64,000 nt of DNA from Inia geoffrensis (GCA_036417435.1 CM070899.1:155625494-155689493); one strand, 5' to 3'; counted from the first letter of the stretch, positions 1 to 11,630 are shown. Numbers and translations are program-made. Notes: generated by a model not told the origin, from the letters alone.

Positions 1-329
1 TTTTCAAGTCACATGTATGCAATAGATAAGGAGTTCATACTCATTCAGAAATACAGGCATAATAAAATCGAGAAAACATTACAGTTATATATAATACTAA
101 TTTAATGAAAACATAAAGCCTACGAACTTGAAGTCACAACTCCTGCCATCCCCCACAATAAAAATGCATTGTTTTCTTTCATCTAAAAGCAGAATAGCAT
201 GTTTTATATACTGCTTCTCAAACTTTAGTGTGTACTGGACTCACCTGGTATATGCTATTAAAAGGTGGATTCTGTTTCAGCAGGTCTGGTCAAGATCTGA
301 GATGATGTATGTCTTTCTTCCTCCCTTTC
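1..329. other. No gene seen
   Basis: AT-rich unassigned DNA. Short frames here have no recognisable product. Confidence 0.6.
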
Positions 330-337
330 ATTCTTTC

Positions 338-368
<31 letters not shown>

Positions 369-369
369 A
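330..369. repeat. (CTTT)n microsatellite
   Basis: A tetranucleotide CTTT run, directly abutting the antisense L1 3' end at 370. Confidence 0.9.
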
Positions 370-555
370 TTGATGTCTAGTTGATTTACAATATTGTATT
401 ATTTCAGGTGTACAACATAGTGTTTCAATATTTTTACAGATTATACTCCATTTAACATTATTATAAGATACTGGCAATATTCCCTGTGCTGTACTGAGAT
501 GATGCATTTCTGACACCCATGCTGCTAGTCTATGGACTACACTTTGAGTATCAAG
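370..555 (-). mobile_element. L1 3' end fragment
   Basis: Contains the antisense L1 3'UTR pattern (GTTGATTTACAATATTGTATTA, TTCAGGTGTACAACATAGTG, CCCTGTGCTGTAC). It is a truncated, non-coding remnant. Confidence 0.75.
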
Positions 556-562
556 GATGTAC

Positions 563-748
563 ACCAGTGTTTCCCAGACATGGCTACCCACTGAAACCAT
601 CAGGGAGCTTCAAACACTCCTGGTTCCTGTGTCCCACCCCAGATATTGTGACTTAACCCATGTGGTGTGGGGCCTGGGCTTTGGAAATTTTAAAAGATCC
701 TCAAGTGATTTGAATATGCAGACAAGTTTGGGAACCACTTGCTCTATT
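563..748 (+). mobile_element. MER5A-like nonautonomous DNA transposon
   Basis: Starts CCAGTGTTTCCCAGACATGGC and ends GTTTGGGAACCACTTG, with the GGGAGCTTCAAA and CAAGTGATTTGAATATGCAG blocks of the MER5A hAT-Charlie consensus. Confidence 0.7.
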
Positions 749-769
749 CAAAACATAATTAGATTGAAA

Positions 770-905
770 AATAGCCAGATCTGGGTCTCACCTCCACTGC
801 TTTCTGTCTAGCTGGGTTATCTTGGGCAAATAAGTTCATTTCTCTGAGCTTCAGTTTTCTCATCTCTAAAATAGAAGGGACAAAACCTATTTGAGCTCTC
901 TCTCA
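770..905 (+). mobile_element. MIR SINE fragment
   Basis: Has the MIR core pattern: GCTGGGTTATCTTGGGCAAA, then CTTCAGTTTTCTCATCTCTAAAATA. Confidence 0.7.
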
Positions 906-984
906 GAACAAACTAGAAAAGGCATGGGGAGTTTCTGTAACCTTTAAAGTTGTGTATGAATATGAGGAACTTCTCGAGAAGGGG

Positions 985-1225
985 TCTGGATCAGAGCTCT
1001 CCAGCATGACAGCTGCTCACCACGTGTGACTACTGAGCGCTTGAAATGTGGCTGGCTAGTGCCACATGCTGAAAATATTTTAGATATATTGGATTAAATA
1101 AAATATATTATTAAAATTCATTTCACCTGTTTCTTTTTTCTTTTGTAACATGGCTATTAGAAAATTTAGACTTAATGTATGTGACTCATATTATATTTCT
1201 ACTGGACAGTGCTGGCCTGGACACT
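985..1225 (+). mobile_element. hAT-type DNA transposon remnant (MER family)
   Basis: Shows the familiar pattern CTACTGAGCGCTTGAAATGTGG, then TTGGATTAAATAAAATATATTATTA, then TATTTCTACTGGACAGTGCTGG, with partly complementary ends. I am unsure of the exact subfamily. Confidence 0.55.
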
Positions 1226-2457
1226 TAAAAGAAATAGTAGGTGACAAAAAATTAACTTTATGTTACTAAATGCTAACATAGGAATTCTAAGTGCAAAGCA
1301 AATAAGTATTTAAAAGAGTGTCTTGGTATGAATGAGCTATTTCTATGTCTCGCTCAGGCTTCCTGGCTAGAGCCCAGAGCAGGAGAGAATTCTGCCCTAG
1401 GTTCAGGATGTGACGTGAGCAGTGCTGCCCCTAGGGCCACATGACCTGGCAAATTCCAAGGTGTGAGAGGATTTCATGGCAGGCAAGGAGACTGTGTGAG
1501 GTAGGCGGGTCCAGCGCAGTCCCCTAGGGCTCTGGAACAAGGCCATGCTATCCATAGCAGAGAACTATTCTCCATTTGAAAAGCAGATCCAAGCATATTA
1601 CTGGGTCCCATTTGAGACTGTGTGACTGATGTGAGTCACTGAAGGACCAGTAGGTTCTGAGAGCTGGCAAACCCACCAAGTCATTAGCTGGGGGTGGGCA
1701 CAATAGCGGTGCACAATGGGAACCGACCATTTAAGGTTAGGCCTGAACAGGTCTGGAGAGCACAAGTGAACTCTGCAAACAGACATCTCCCAAGTCATCC
1801 ACTTCTGTGGCGCCAAGGCAACAGCTCCCACCCACGGCCTCCCGAAGAAGGTTCTCTGCACCTAGCTGATGGAAGAAGGAAAAACCGATGCCTGGGTCAT
1901 ACATGAATCAATCAACTCAATTTGTTGGTTCTAGCCAAAAATAGACTGCTGCGCCCACAGAGACACTCATGGGTGGTCCTGAAAACAGCACTAAGGGAAG
2001 AGGTAGTCTCAGTGGACAGAGCTTCCAAAAGGACATCTGGTCATCAGATGGACATGGAGGGAGAAGTAGCCTGACATAATAAAACTGTCATATGGGGGAA
2101 GAGAAAAGCAGATTTATTAAAGAAAAAAAAAAAATGGACTTGGCATGTGGTGCTGCTTGCCTGTTTTCAGCTTGCAGCTCTGACTTTTAAAGTGAGCCAG
2201 TCATCCAAACTCACTCTGGACTTTCCTCCAGTGATGTTCAGGTCATCAGGAGCAAAAGGACTAGGAAAGCCACAAGGTGGATTCAGCTAGGACTGGAGTT
2301 TTGATGCCTAAATGTGATAGAGGGAGAAAGGAGCAAAGGAAATGAAGATATTTTAAAGAATGGATTGTAATGATGACACACAAAGACATACGGGAGGTAA
2401 AGGGGTGTTGAAATTTTAATGGGGAAAAGAGGGAGGGGAATTGAGGGATTCAGGTCA
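1226..2457. other. No gene seen
   Basis: Unassigned single-copy-looking DNA. Overlapping frames of 60-90 codons on both strands at 1548-1906 match no protein I know. Confidence 0.5.
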
Positions 2458-2461
2458 AATA

Positions 2462-2600
2462 ATTTTCTTTTTTGTTTTTTAAAATTTTTGGCTTGCCATG
2501 TGGCACGCAGGATCTTAGTTTCCCGACTAGGGATCAAACCCATGCCCCCCTGCAGTGGAAGCACAGAGTCTTAACCATTGGACCACCAGGGAAGTCCCAG
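2462..2600 (-). mobile_element. Short tRNA-Glu-derived SINE
   Basis: Antisense copy: TTTTTGGCTTGCCATGTGG at the tail side and GACCACCAGGGAAGTCCC at the tRNA 5' end. Confidence 0.85.
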
Positions 2601-2937
2601 CTCAAAGAATTATTAAAGCGGGGTATTAGAGATGATGGGAAGAAGGGTCTGTGCTGGGCTGAAGGTAAGAAGCTTAAGGAATTGAAAGGCCAGTACACTG
2701 AATAGTTAGATACTGGAGTCACCAAGCATTAAGGCAGGAGTGAGGCGTGGAGAGGAAGTTACAGAGACAGGAGCCCAATTCTTCCATGAATACAGGAGGA
2801 GTGCCCAGGAAGGCAGTGGGCAAGTCAGATTCTCAGATGGAATGAGACCGAAGGAGCTGGATGTTGGGAAGGGGGGAGGAGGGGAGGTAGGAGAAGTGGC
2901 TCGTAAGAGACAATGGGGATCAAAGAAGAAATCTTTG
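2601..2937. other. No gene seen
   Basis: Purine-rich unassigned DNA with no clear repeat and no credible coding frame. Confidence 0.5.
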
Positions 2938-3035
2938 TTTTAAATTTTTATTGAAGTATAATTGACTTACAATGTTGTGTTAGTTTCAGGTGTACAGCAA
3001 AGTGAATCAGTTATACATATATTCACTCTTTTAAA
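2938..3035 (-). mobile_element. L1 3' end fragment
   Basis: Contains antisense L1 3'UTR: TTTATTGAAGTATAATTGAC, TTTCAGGTGTACAGCAAAGTG. Confidence 0.8.
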
Positions 3036-3044
3036 AAATTTATT

Positions 3045-3612
3045 TTAATTAATTAATTAATTAAAATTTTTGGCTGCATTGGGTCTTCGTTGCTGCGCAC
3101 AGGCTTTCTCTAACTGCGGAGAGCAAGGCTCTTCGTTGCGGTGCACGGGCTTCTCATTGCAGTGGCTTCTCTTGTTGTGGAGCACGGGCTCTAGGCGTGC
3201 GAGCTTCAGTAGTTGCAGCACACGGGCTCAGCAGTTGTGACTCGCGGGCTCTAGAGCATAGGCTTAGTAGTTGTGGCACACAGGCTTAGTTGCTCCGTGG
3301 CATGTGGGATCTTCCCAGAGCAGGGATCGAACCCATGTCCCCTGCATTGGCAGGCGGATTCTTTTGTTCTTTTTTTTTTTTTTTTTTTTGCGGTACGCGG
3401 TCCTCTCACTGTTGTGGCCTCTCCCGTTGCGGAGCACAGGCTCCGGACACGCAGGCTCAGCGGCCATGGCTCACGGGCCCAGCCGCTCCGCGGCACGTGG
3501 GATCTTCCCGGACCGGGGCACGAACCCGCGTCCCCTGCATCGGCAGGCGGACTCTCAACCACTGCGCCACCAGGGAAGCCCGCAGGTGGATTCTTAACCA
3601 CTGCACCACCTA
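3045..3612 (-). mobile_element. Older full-length CHR-type SINE, split by a younger SINE
   Basis: The tail-side part (3045-3363) includes GGCTGCATTGGGTCTTCGTT and the long 3' region absent from young copies. The tRNA part resumes at 3582 and ends near 3612 (ACTGCACCACC). It is interrupted by the young SINE at 3364-3581. Confidence 0.85.
3364..3581 (-). mobile_element. Young CHR-type SINE nested in an older SINE
   Basis: A T-run, then GCGGTACGCGG through CACCAGGGAAGCC. It is flanked by near-identical 14-bp TSDs, GCAGGCGGATTCTT (3350-3363) and GCAGGTGGATTCTT (3582-3595), which are host SINE sequence. Confidence 0.92.
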
Positions 3613-3665
3613 GATAACCTTTTAAGTCCATACCAGCTCTCTCACATTCTAGATCTTTAAAATTC

Positions 3666-3780
3666 TTTTTTTTTTTTGGCCACACTGCACATCTTGAGGG
3701 ATCTCAGTTAAGGGTTGAACCCAGACCACGGCACTGAAAACCCAGAATCCTAACCAGTAGGGCCACCATGGAACTCCCTA
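3666..3780 (-). mobile_element. Short tRNA-Glu-derived SINE, diverged
   Basis: Antisense pattern TTTTTTGGCCACACTGCAC ... AATCCTAACCAGTAGGGCC ... GGAACTCCC. Confidence 0.75.
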
Positions 3781-4150
3781 GATCTTCAAAATTCTGTGGA
3801 CCTCAAAACAATGACAGCTGCAACAAATTCTGTGCAACTTTATAACCAGTGAAAGATGAAGATGTTACACAGGCAGGTGACTGAGTCTCAGAATGAATGC
3901 TCTCCCCTGGATTCTTAGGCATATTGGTTTTACAATGTAAGAGCAAAAAATTTTGTCCTGGTATGTGGAATATCCCAGAATGCTTCTTTCCATGCCACTG
4001 TGAGCAAATTCAGCTCAGTTTCAACTAACTTTCCCTCAGTGACCACTTCCTAAGTGCCAGGCAGTTTGCCAGTGGAATGGACAGTGAGAAAGGGATTGGG
4101 GGTAAAAGAGAGAAACAGGTAGAGTGCAAAGGAAGCCCACAGGTGCAAAT
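3781..4150. other. No gene seen
   Basis: Unassigned. An L2-like phrase, CTAAGTGCCAGGCAGTTTGCC, near 4050 may be the edge of an old LINE. Confidence 0.4.
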
Positions 4151-4159
4151 GCCTTCCAG

Positions 4160-4700
4160 GTTGGAAGGATCTAGGAAGCCTTCATGAAGGAGGTGGCAGA
4201 GCAAATTGATTCCTCAGATATTTGTTTCTATTTAATGTGTATTAATTGAGCCATTACTCTGTGCCGTGCACTGTACAATATGAAGGCCCTGGGGATACAA
4301 GGCTGAAGAAGACACAAAGCCACGGTCCTTGTCTGCAAAGAGTTCCCAAGCAAGCAGTAGTTATGACAGCATGTGACAGAGGTGAACGGAGAAGGCTGTA
4401 GCCCGCAAAGGGACACCCAGCCTTCCCAGGGAGAGGCTTGTGAAGGCTTCCAGGAGAAAGGGGCAGGGATAACCTTGTGCTTAAAGGCTGTAGAGGAGTG
4501 ATCCAGGTAGGTAACAAAAGGAAAGGCATTCTTTGCAAAGTTTGGTGGTGAGAGAGAGCACAGCATTATCTGGAAGGTGATACGTAATTCAATATTTCCA
4601 AAGCAGAAGGCATGCGAGTGGAAGGTGACAAAGTGAAGGGTGGGGCCTGTTTGTAAGGATCTGAGTGATCAATGAGCACAGACGGATGCTCTGGTGAAAG
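4160..4700 (-). mobile_element. L2-type LINE remnant
   Basis: Shows the antisense L2 3' pattern: TCTGTGCCGTGCACTGTACA, CCCTGGGGATACAAGGCTGA, then a stretch like GAAGGCTTCCAGGAG. No intact frame. Confidence 0.55.
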
Positions 4701-4830
4701 GAACCTAATGGCAGAGAAGGTTAATGTCGTTAAAATAAAAAGGTAAAAACGACAGGTAAAGATACCGCAGAAACTGACGAGGCAGCAATATCTGAAACCT
4801 CATATTTGTCAATCATCCTCCCTCACGTGA

Positions 4831-5063
4831 CTGAACAGCTCTTTTTTTTTTTTTTTTTTTTGCGGTACACGGGCCTCTCACTGCTGTGGTCTCTCCCATT
4901 GCAGAGCACAGGCTCCGAACGCGCAGGCTCAGCGGCCATGGCTCACAGGCCCAGCCGCTCCGCGGCACATGGGATCTTCCCGGACCGGGGCACAAACCCG
5001 TGTTCCCATCATTGGCAGGCGGACTCTCAACCACTGCGCCACCAGGGAAGCCCTGAACAGCTC
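4831..5063 (-). mobile_element. Young CHR-type SINE with TSDs
   Basis: SINE body at about 4842-5052, flanked by the perfect 11-bp TSD CTGAACAGCTC at 4831-4841 and 5053-5063. Confidence 0.93.
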
Positions 5064-5201
5064 ATCTTTTGAAGCAAAGGATAGGAAATGGGATTTATCG
5101 TGTATTGAACAATTGGATTTTCCGCTATCTCCTAAACCGGAATTTACTTCTCTCCCAGAAAACCACAATCCACAGAGGAGAAGAATAAACGAGACATAAA
5201 T

Positions 5202-5464
5202 ATAAACATACTCGGGCTTCCCTGGTGGCGCAGTGGTTGAGAGTCCGCCTGCCGATGCAGGAGACACGGGTTCGTGCCCCGGTCCGGGAGGATCCCACAT
5301 GCCGCGGAGTGGCTGAGCCCGTGAGCCATGGCCGCTGAGCCTGCGCGCCCGGAGCCTGTGCTCCGCAACGGGAGAGGCCACAGCAGTGAGGGGCCCGCGT
5401 AACGCAAAAAAATAAAATTAAAAAAAAAAAAATTTTAAAAAAAAATAAATAAATAAACATACTC
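5202..5464 (+). mobile_element. Young CHR-type SINE with TSDs
   Basis: Starts GGGCTTCCCTGGTGGCGCAG at 5214. The long A/AAAT-rich tail runs to about 5452. The perfect 12-bp TSD ATAAACATACTC lies at 5202-5213 and 5453-5464. It is in the opposite orientation to the SINE 150 bp to its left. Confidence 0.93.
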
Positions 5465-6157
5465 CCCTAAAGGGCAGTCAGCAGACAAAAGTCTTCTCCA
5501 GGAGGTGCACCAGTCGATGTCATAGTGAAGTCAGGTACAATTACTCATCCCCATTCTGTCCACTGAAGAAAAAAGGGGGAAATCTAGAGAAGGCCGTGAA
5601 AACTGTATCAGTTGCAAGTTATTCCAGGCAGTGCCACTGCTGCAGGCACCTTCGGCTTACGCTATAGTGAATAAACAAAGGACGTATTCTGGAAGCTGCT
5701 GTTTCTTTCCTCATCGTCTGGGCTCCTTCTGGGTGACGGCATCCTTTGACTATAGTCTCATCCAAGCCCAGAATCAAGCGCAGAATAGCGTCTCAGAGGC
5801 GCTGGCTCAGCTACCCTCTGCTTTATCCTGATTGTGCAAATTTACCAGCATGTGTTTCTAATCCAGTTCAAGTGTCTGGAGTCCTGTCCCCATTCCCACC
5901 CCTGGCCGGTCCTACAGCTTTACAGGGGCCTCCTGACGCCCCGCCATGGCCTCTGCAGGCTCTGGAGGCCTTCCCAGTGGCTGCCTGGCAGAGCCCTGCA
6001 GGGTAGGCCTTGCTGCTCCTTGGGAGGCCTCAGTGGTCTCTGTCTCCTGTGAGCTCGGCCTAAACAGTCTTCCTCTGGCTCTTTCGAGGCCCCTCACCCT
6101 CCTTATCCCTCTCCTCTGAACTCACTCTAGGTTTTCAATGGCTAAAAAAGGCCACGT
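5465..6157. other. No gene seen
   Basis: Unassigned DNA. Overlapping 60-86 codon frames at 5631-6097 on both strands match nothing I recognise. Confidence 0.5.
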
Positions 6158-6297
6158 GGGACTTTCCTGGTGGTCCAGCGGTTAAGATGCCACTCTTGCA
6201 ATGCAAGGGGCGTGGTTTCCATTCCTGGTTGGGGAACTAAGGTGTCACATCCCACATAGCCAAAAAAATAAATAAATTTTAAAAATAATAAAAGGCA
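6158..6297 (+). mobile_element. Short tRNA-Glu-derived SINE
   Basis: GGGACTTTCCTGGTGGTCCAG at the 5' end, TTCCTGGTTGGGGAACTAAG in the middle, and an AAATAAAT tail. Confidence 0.85.
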
Positions 6298-7494
6298 AAA
6301 AGAAAAAAAGGCAACATGATTTTAGTTTGCTTTAGCAGAAGCACAGAACACAAAAGGAGAGCTATGGGCAGCCACACTCACCTGCTCCTAGGGTCGTTGT
6401 GAGGGTTACGTGTAGAGCACTTCGTTACATCTTATAGAACTGTCTTCTTCTCGTTATCGTTCCATCCTTAGAGACTGTTCCTTTGCTACACGTAGCCTAG
6501 GACCAAACCCTAAGGCGTCTGTGCTTGTCTGCGGGGAGACAGAATATCGGGCACCTACACAGTCAGGCACGGTCTCTACCCGCAGGAGTCCCTGTCTATC
6601 GAGGGAGAGGGAAAAGGACCTGAGGCGGGTTCAAGTTAAAGGCAGCGGCGCGCACACGGGGGAGGGAGACAGCCCTCCCTCCCGGCCGAATCCCCTAATG
6701 GTGCTTTTCTCCCGGGGCTTGCATCCTAGAGGGAAGCTGGAGGCTGCCCACCAGCCCCGCCAGCCCTGCCAGCCCCGGAGCAGACACTGTGCAGGGACTG
6801 AGGGACTGAGTTTGCAGGATCGTCCATCTGAACTGACAATGAAGTTTGGCTCCAGTCACGGTGGGATGAGAGGGCCGTCCAGCACCAGGTCTGGAGGCTC
6901 CAGGATGAGGTACAGGAGGCCTCAACTCCCAGAGTATATGTACCACACAGACGCAACACAGGCTGCTCTCTCTGCCAAACACCGTCTAAAACACAATGCC
7001 AGTCCCTGCCTGCCTGATCTTGACTTGCCGGGGTCTGCAGCACCTCGGTCAATGGGCTTGAGGAAGAGGTAAGACGACAGCGTACCTGTACATGGCCTCA
7101 GCCTCTCACTCAACATTACTGGAGCTTGTGTGATCACCAGCCGATGGTGTCCCTAAGCATCAGGGTGACAGTGGCTCTCAAAACTCTGTCTGCTCCCCTA
7201 CAGAAGCCACAGACATTGTGAGGTTGATGTCAGTGTACAAAGAGCCAGCATGTGAGAAAATATGAAAAATGTGAAAAGCTGATCTCAGGTGTCCATGGAT
7301 TGACCTCCTGGCAGCATCTAGCTCCTTCCCAGCAAAGACGCTGTTCACAGACGGAGGTGACATCAGGTTCTGTGGCCAGCTGGCTCGGCCCCTCACTACC
7401 TGTGTCATTTGGGCAAATTTCTTAAGCACTCAGAGTCCCTGTTTCTCTATGTGTAAATGCAGAGGGTGTTGGGAGGATAAACTGTCGACTGAAA
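6298..7494. other. No gene seen
   Basis: Unassigned, with a GC-rich middle. A 183-codon plus-strand frame (6521-7072) overlaps equally long minus-strand frames and resembles no protein I know. Confidence 0.5.
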
Positions 7495-8035
7495 AAAAAA
7501 ATGCACAGCCTAGAAGTTGAGAGTTATGTTTTACTTGGTGGACTTCCTGAGGACTTCAAGCCCAAGAGACAGGACTCTCAGGTAGTGCTGAGCAACTGCT
7601 CCAAAGAGGCCTGGGAGGAGCCAGGACAAATAGGAGGTTTTTCAGCAAAGCCCAGGTAGTTGGAACATCAAAAGATCACTGTTAATTGAAGTGAACCAGG
7701 TATCTCAAGCTAACGAATTTAGCGCTCTTCTCTGTATGGGAAGATGCAAGAGTCTGGGCTCACTGAAATCATCCCTTTGATGTGCACCTCTGCTATCTGG
7801 GGCCAGTGCTTTCTCTTCCTGAGTCCCCTCAGGGTGCGCCATTGGGGCCGCTGTAATGTGATGGCTTGATGGCTGCAACATTCTTTGTTTACTGATACGG
7901 CAGCAACATTTTTCATTCACAGAAGTGAGATAAGTTAGCGTTCTTATTGTACGCAAGTCACTGGTTTACCTGGGCTGGAGGGACTCCCAGGACATGGGAC
8001 CTTCGGTACTAAACCCACAACAGAGCCAGGTAAAC
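7495..8035 (-). mobile_element. LTR-like endogenous retroviral remnant (tentative)
   Basis: The segment reads like an ancient ERV LTR: an ACTTGGTGGACTTCCTGAGG start, GAACATCAAAAGATCACTGTTA in the middle, and GGGAAGATGCAAGAGTCTGGG later. I recall similar phrases in mammalian LTRs but cannot name the family. No retroviral coding sequence is present. Orientation is a guess. Confidence 0.4.
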
Positions 8036-8084
8036 AGGGACAGCTAGTCACCTTAGCAGCACCTGTCATATAGCAGATGGTCAA

Positions 8085-8335
8085 TAATGGCATCTGTAGG
8101 GACTTACTACTATTATTTCTACTGCCATGAACAGTAGTTAATGCTTGGAGGCTTCATCCTGGCCAAGCCCTGTTCTACGTGTTTTGCATGTATTAGCTCA
8201 TGGAACCTTCAGGACCAGCCTGCAAGACAGGTAATGGTCATCTCAGTTTCGCAGAGCAAGAAATGGAGGAGCCAGGATTGGAACTCAAGCAGTCTGATTC
8301 CACACGATACAACCTGAATCAATAGGCTATGCCCT
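8085..8335 (-). mobile_element. MIR SINE
   Basis: Antisense MIR pattern: AGCAAGAAATGGAGGAGCCA, GGATTGGAACTCAAGCAGTC. Confidence 0.65.
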
Positions 8336-8409
8336 CTCTTCTCCAATTTATTAAGCACTTTGTCCCAGGCACTGCTCTGAGTGCTTAAACTGTGTTAATT
8401 CATTTATTT

Positions 8410-8615
8410 TTATTTTTTTTTTAAGATTTTTTTTTTGATGTGGACCATTTTTTTTTTAAGTCTTAATTGAATTTGTTACAATATTGCTTCTGTTTTATGT
8501 TTTGGTTTTTTGGCCATGAGGCATGTAGGATCTTAGTTCCCTGACCAGGGATCAAACCCACAACCCCTGCATCGGAAGGCGAAGTGTTAACCACTGGACC
8601 ACAAGGGAAGTCCCT
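8410..8615 (-). mobile_element. tRNA-Glu-derived SINE with long tail region
   Basis: GATGTGGACCATTTTT, TGTTACAATATTGCTTCTG, GGTTTTTTGGCCATGAGGC, ending in GACCACAAGGGAAGTCCC. Confidence 0.85.
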
Positions 8616-10109
8616 ATTTCATTTATTTTTACAGTGACCCTATTACTTCTTTTATGGACCAAAAAGAAAGGAAGGCTTATTTGGGAGAGTGGGAAGGAAA
8701 GCATCAAATACTAATTGTGCAATTGCTGAACCTAGTATATAAAGATATGACGATCATCTGCTTCTGGTTTTAGAACCAAAAGTTGCGTCCCAGGAGCCTC
8801 CTCAATCCTGGGTAAACCAGGGCAGTTGGTCACCCAATACAAAGAGCTAATACACACAGCAGGTCCAGGCAAGCGAAAAACGCAAAGATCATTCGAGTTA
8901 AGAGGAGACACAATTTGCAAATTTAGTTTCTCAAGGCCTAGTTCCTACGGCCGCAGTATAGGATCTCTTTCTTTCTATTAGACTGCTACTCCATTGAAAG
9001 GTTGCAGCTACCTAGAGACTTCCTTTTAAGACAAACTCTATATGGTTATTTTTAAGTTGTTGCTTTGAGGGAGCTGAAGAACTTAATACAGTCCCTGGCT
9101 GGGTATCGCTCTGAGGTCTCCAATATTATTTCTCTGGGAAACCTTATGCATGGTACAGGAGTTTAAGAGTAGCATTGTCTTCTTGCCTTAATTCCTAGAA
9201 ATTCTGTACTGGGAATCTCAGGAAATAAACTATGATAGGAGTTAAAAAAAACCCTGATACATATTTAACCTTCCTCGTTATCAAGGAAATGAGAAAAATA
9301 TAACAATGAAGTTCAGTGTTTAACAAGTCAGTAAACCTTTTGAATCATATTAATAATCACACAGATTTCAGGAAACTGTACACTCATCTATTGTTGGTGG
9401 CACTGGTGAAAGCAACCAGTGAAATTCAGGGCAGCTATTAAACCGATGAAGTTTGTGTAGCAACATGGAAATGTACTGGTATGTGAGGCTAAGTGAGAAC
9501 AGCTGAGTTCAGAATTAGGCCTTGCAGTGTTTACTGCAACAAAACATTTTTGCATAAATGTCACCAGGGCCTGGAAAAAGACTTGGAAAAATAAAAACAT
9601 CTGATGTGTTAAGCGGAAAAGTTGTGGTGTTTTGTTTGTTGTTTTTCTTTTTCCCTGACTTCTACTGTTGCTGTTTCATTTTATACAATAAATGCAGAGG
9701 AAGGCCCCACAGTGACCCACTTTTCCACCTTCAGTGGGCTTGCTGCTCAGGACCGGCTCTGCCCGCTCTTACCTGGCCAGGCGTCTCCAGACTGAGCAAA
9801 TCTCCTTCCTCCAAGCCCCCTCGGTTGTTGGTTCCTCCCCTCTTGTGGCCCTCATCTGGCTCCACTGCGACTGGGTGTATAGTCTGGGGCCTTGAGGGAG
9901 AGAAGCAAGACCCACCCACTTCGTGCTCACTCCATGCATCTGACAGCCAATTGCCACTAAAGTAATATTTGTTGAATCCAACACTTTGATTTCCTGTTTC
10001 TAGTTTCTCTATCTGCAAGAGGCAAACAGGACAATGGAAGCCTGGGTGAGGTTAAAAAGGCCTGAAATATTTCAAAGCTATGGAAGAGAGAAGCAAGGGG
10101 AGGGTGGGA
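8616..10109. other. No gene seen; possible old L1 at 9180-9480
   Basis: Mostly unassigned. The 9180-9480 part has the look of a diverged plus-strand L1 ORF2 remnant (ACTCATCTATTGTTGGTGGCA). The longest frame, 135 codons at 9558-9965, has no recognisable product. Confidence 0.4.
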
Positions 10110-10361
10110 TGAATTGGGAGATTAGGTTTGACATATAAACTACTATGTGTAAAACAGATGGCTAGTGGGAACCTATGGTATAGCACAGGGAGCTCAGCTT
10201 GGTGCTTTGCAGTGACCTAGATGGATGGGATTGTAGGTGGGGAGGTAGGAGATCCAGGAAGGAGGGGACAGATGAATACATATAGCTGATTCACTTCATT
10301 GTACAGCAGAAACTAACACAACATTGTAAAGCAACTACACTCTTAAAAAAAAAAAAAAAAA
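10110..10361 (+). mobile_element. L1 3' end fragment with poly(A)
   Basis: Contains TATAGCACAGGGAGCTCAGC, GCTGATTCACTTCATTGTAC, AACATTGTAAAGCAACTACA, then an A-run. Confidence 0.85.
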
Positions 10362-10950
10362 GGATGGGTGGAGGGTGGGTGGTGACACAGCCACAAAACC
10401 TCCAATTAGACTTTTTATTATAACACAGTTCATTAGAGCATAATTAAATTCCTTACTAAATGATTAACCATAAGATTAGGGAAAAAAAAAGAAAAAATTT
10501 TAAGTAATTTGGAATTCCTCATAAGGGATATAGGAGAGAGGGGGGCAAAATACCAGTGTATCCCAAAGATCCACAGACCCCCAGCAGTGGGTGTTGGGAC
10601 ATTAAGGAAGATGGAAACACCAGAGTTGGACGTTACATCAGCCAGCACCTAGTTCCACCATCCATTGTATAGACAGAGAAGCTGAGGTCGGGAAGTGGAG
10701 TGAAGTACCCCCAGCAAGTTAGACCCTGTGCTTCCTGTGTCCCTTCCACCCTCCACGGGCCAGCTCCATCCACAGCAGCAGCTGTATCTCTGGCATGCCA
10801 AGGCACCAGAAATTTCTGTCATGCATGAGTCAATCATTCTCTTTGGGAGTGGCATTTTGTCTGAAGAAGTTGTGCTAAATATTAGTTCAGTTTCCTGAAA
10901 GTGGTGTAACTTGTGAACTCACTGTGGGCCAGGCTGGCTCACTTTGCCTA
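10362..10950. other. No gene seen; MIR-like piece at 10650-10730
   Basis: Unassigned, apart from an antisense MIR-like segment (CAGAGAAGCTGAGGTCGGG). Confidence 0.4.
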
Positions 10951-11313
10951 AAGCCTAGCCTCATTAAAAAACTAAAAATAGAGCTACCATATGATCCAGC
11001 GATCCCACTTCTGGGCATATATCCAGAGAAAACTATAATTCAAAAAGATACATGCACCCCAATGTTCCTTGCAGCACTATTCACAATAGCCAGGACATGG
11101 AAGCAACCTAAATGTCCATCAACAGATGAATGGATAAAGAAGATGTGGTACATATACACAATGGAATACTACTCAGCCATAAAAAAGAATGAAATAATGC
11201 CATTTGCAGCAACATGGATGGACCTAGAGATGATCATACTAGGTCATCTCTGTCTGAAGTTAAGTCAGACAGAGAAAGACAATGATCATATATCACTTAT
11301 ATGTGGAATCTGA
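10924..11313 (+). pseudogene. L1 ORF2 C-terminal fragment
   Basis: About 115 codons match the end of L1 ORF2p: [58 protein letters not shown]. The endonuclease and reverse transcriptase parts are missing, so this is a dead copy. The first dozen residues come from flanking sequence. Confidence 0.9.
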
Positions 11314-11543
11314 AAAAATGATACAAACGAACTTATTCACAAAACAAAATAGACTCACAGACATAGAGAACAAACCTATGGTTACCAAGGGGAAAGCGGG
11401 TAGGGAGGGGATAAATTAGGAGTTTAGGATTAAAATATACATACTACTATATATAAAATAGATAACCAGCAAGGACCTACTGTATAGCACAGGGAACTAT
11501 ACTCAATATCTTGTAATAACATATAGTGGAAAAGCATCTCAAA

Positions 11544-11586
<43 letters not shown>

Positions 11587-11630
11587 CACTTTACTGTATA
11601 CCTGAAACCAACACACCATTTAAAATCAAC
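10950..11630 (+). mobile_element. L1, 5'-truncated
   Basis: Carries the end of L1 ORF2 and the 3'UTR (CACAGGGAACTATACTCAAT, GTATACCTGAAACCAACACA). The 3' part contains a long TA run at 11548-11584. Confidence 0.9.
11548..11584. repeat. (TA)n microsatellite
   Basis: About 18 TA dinucleotides within an L1 3'UTR. Confidence 0.95.

Noticed and set aside
3251..3685. Overlapping 60-150 codon frames with [15 protein letters not shown] or CRGAARPVSHG peptides, recurring at each young SINE (also 4806-5381, 21282-21796, 25412-25743, 42780-43273, 48812-49213, 57667-58176)
   Set aside because: They are translations of the CHR-type SINE, which is GC-rich and open in several frames. Identical peptides at many sites on both strands show repeat origin, not genes.
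6521..7072. 183-codon plus-strand frame
   Set aside because: It overlaps comparable minus-strand frames, has no recognisable domain, no splice or promoter context, and low-complexity composition. It is most likely a chance frame in GC-rich DNA.
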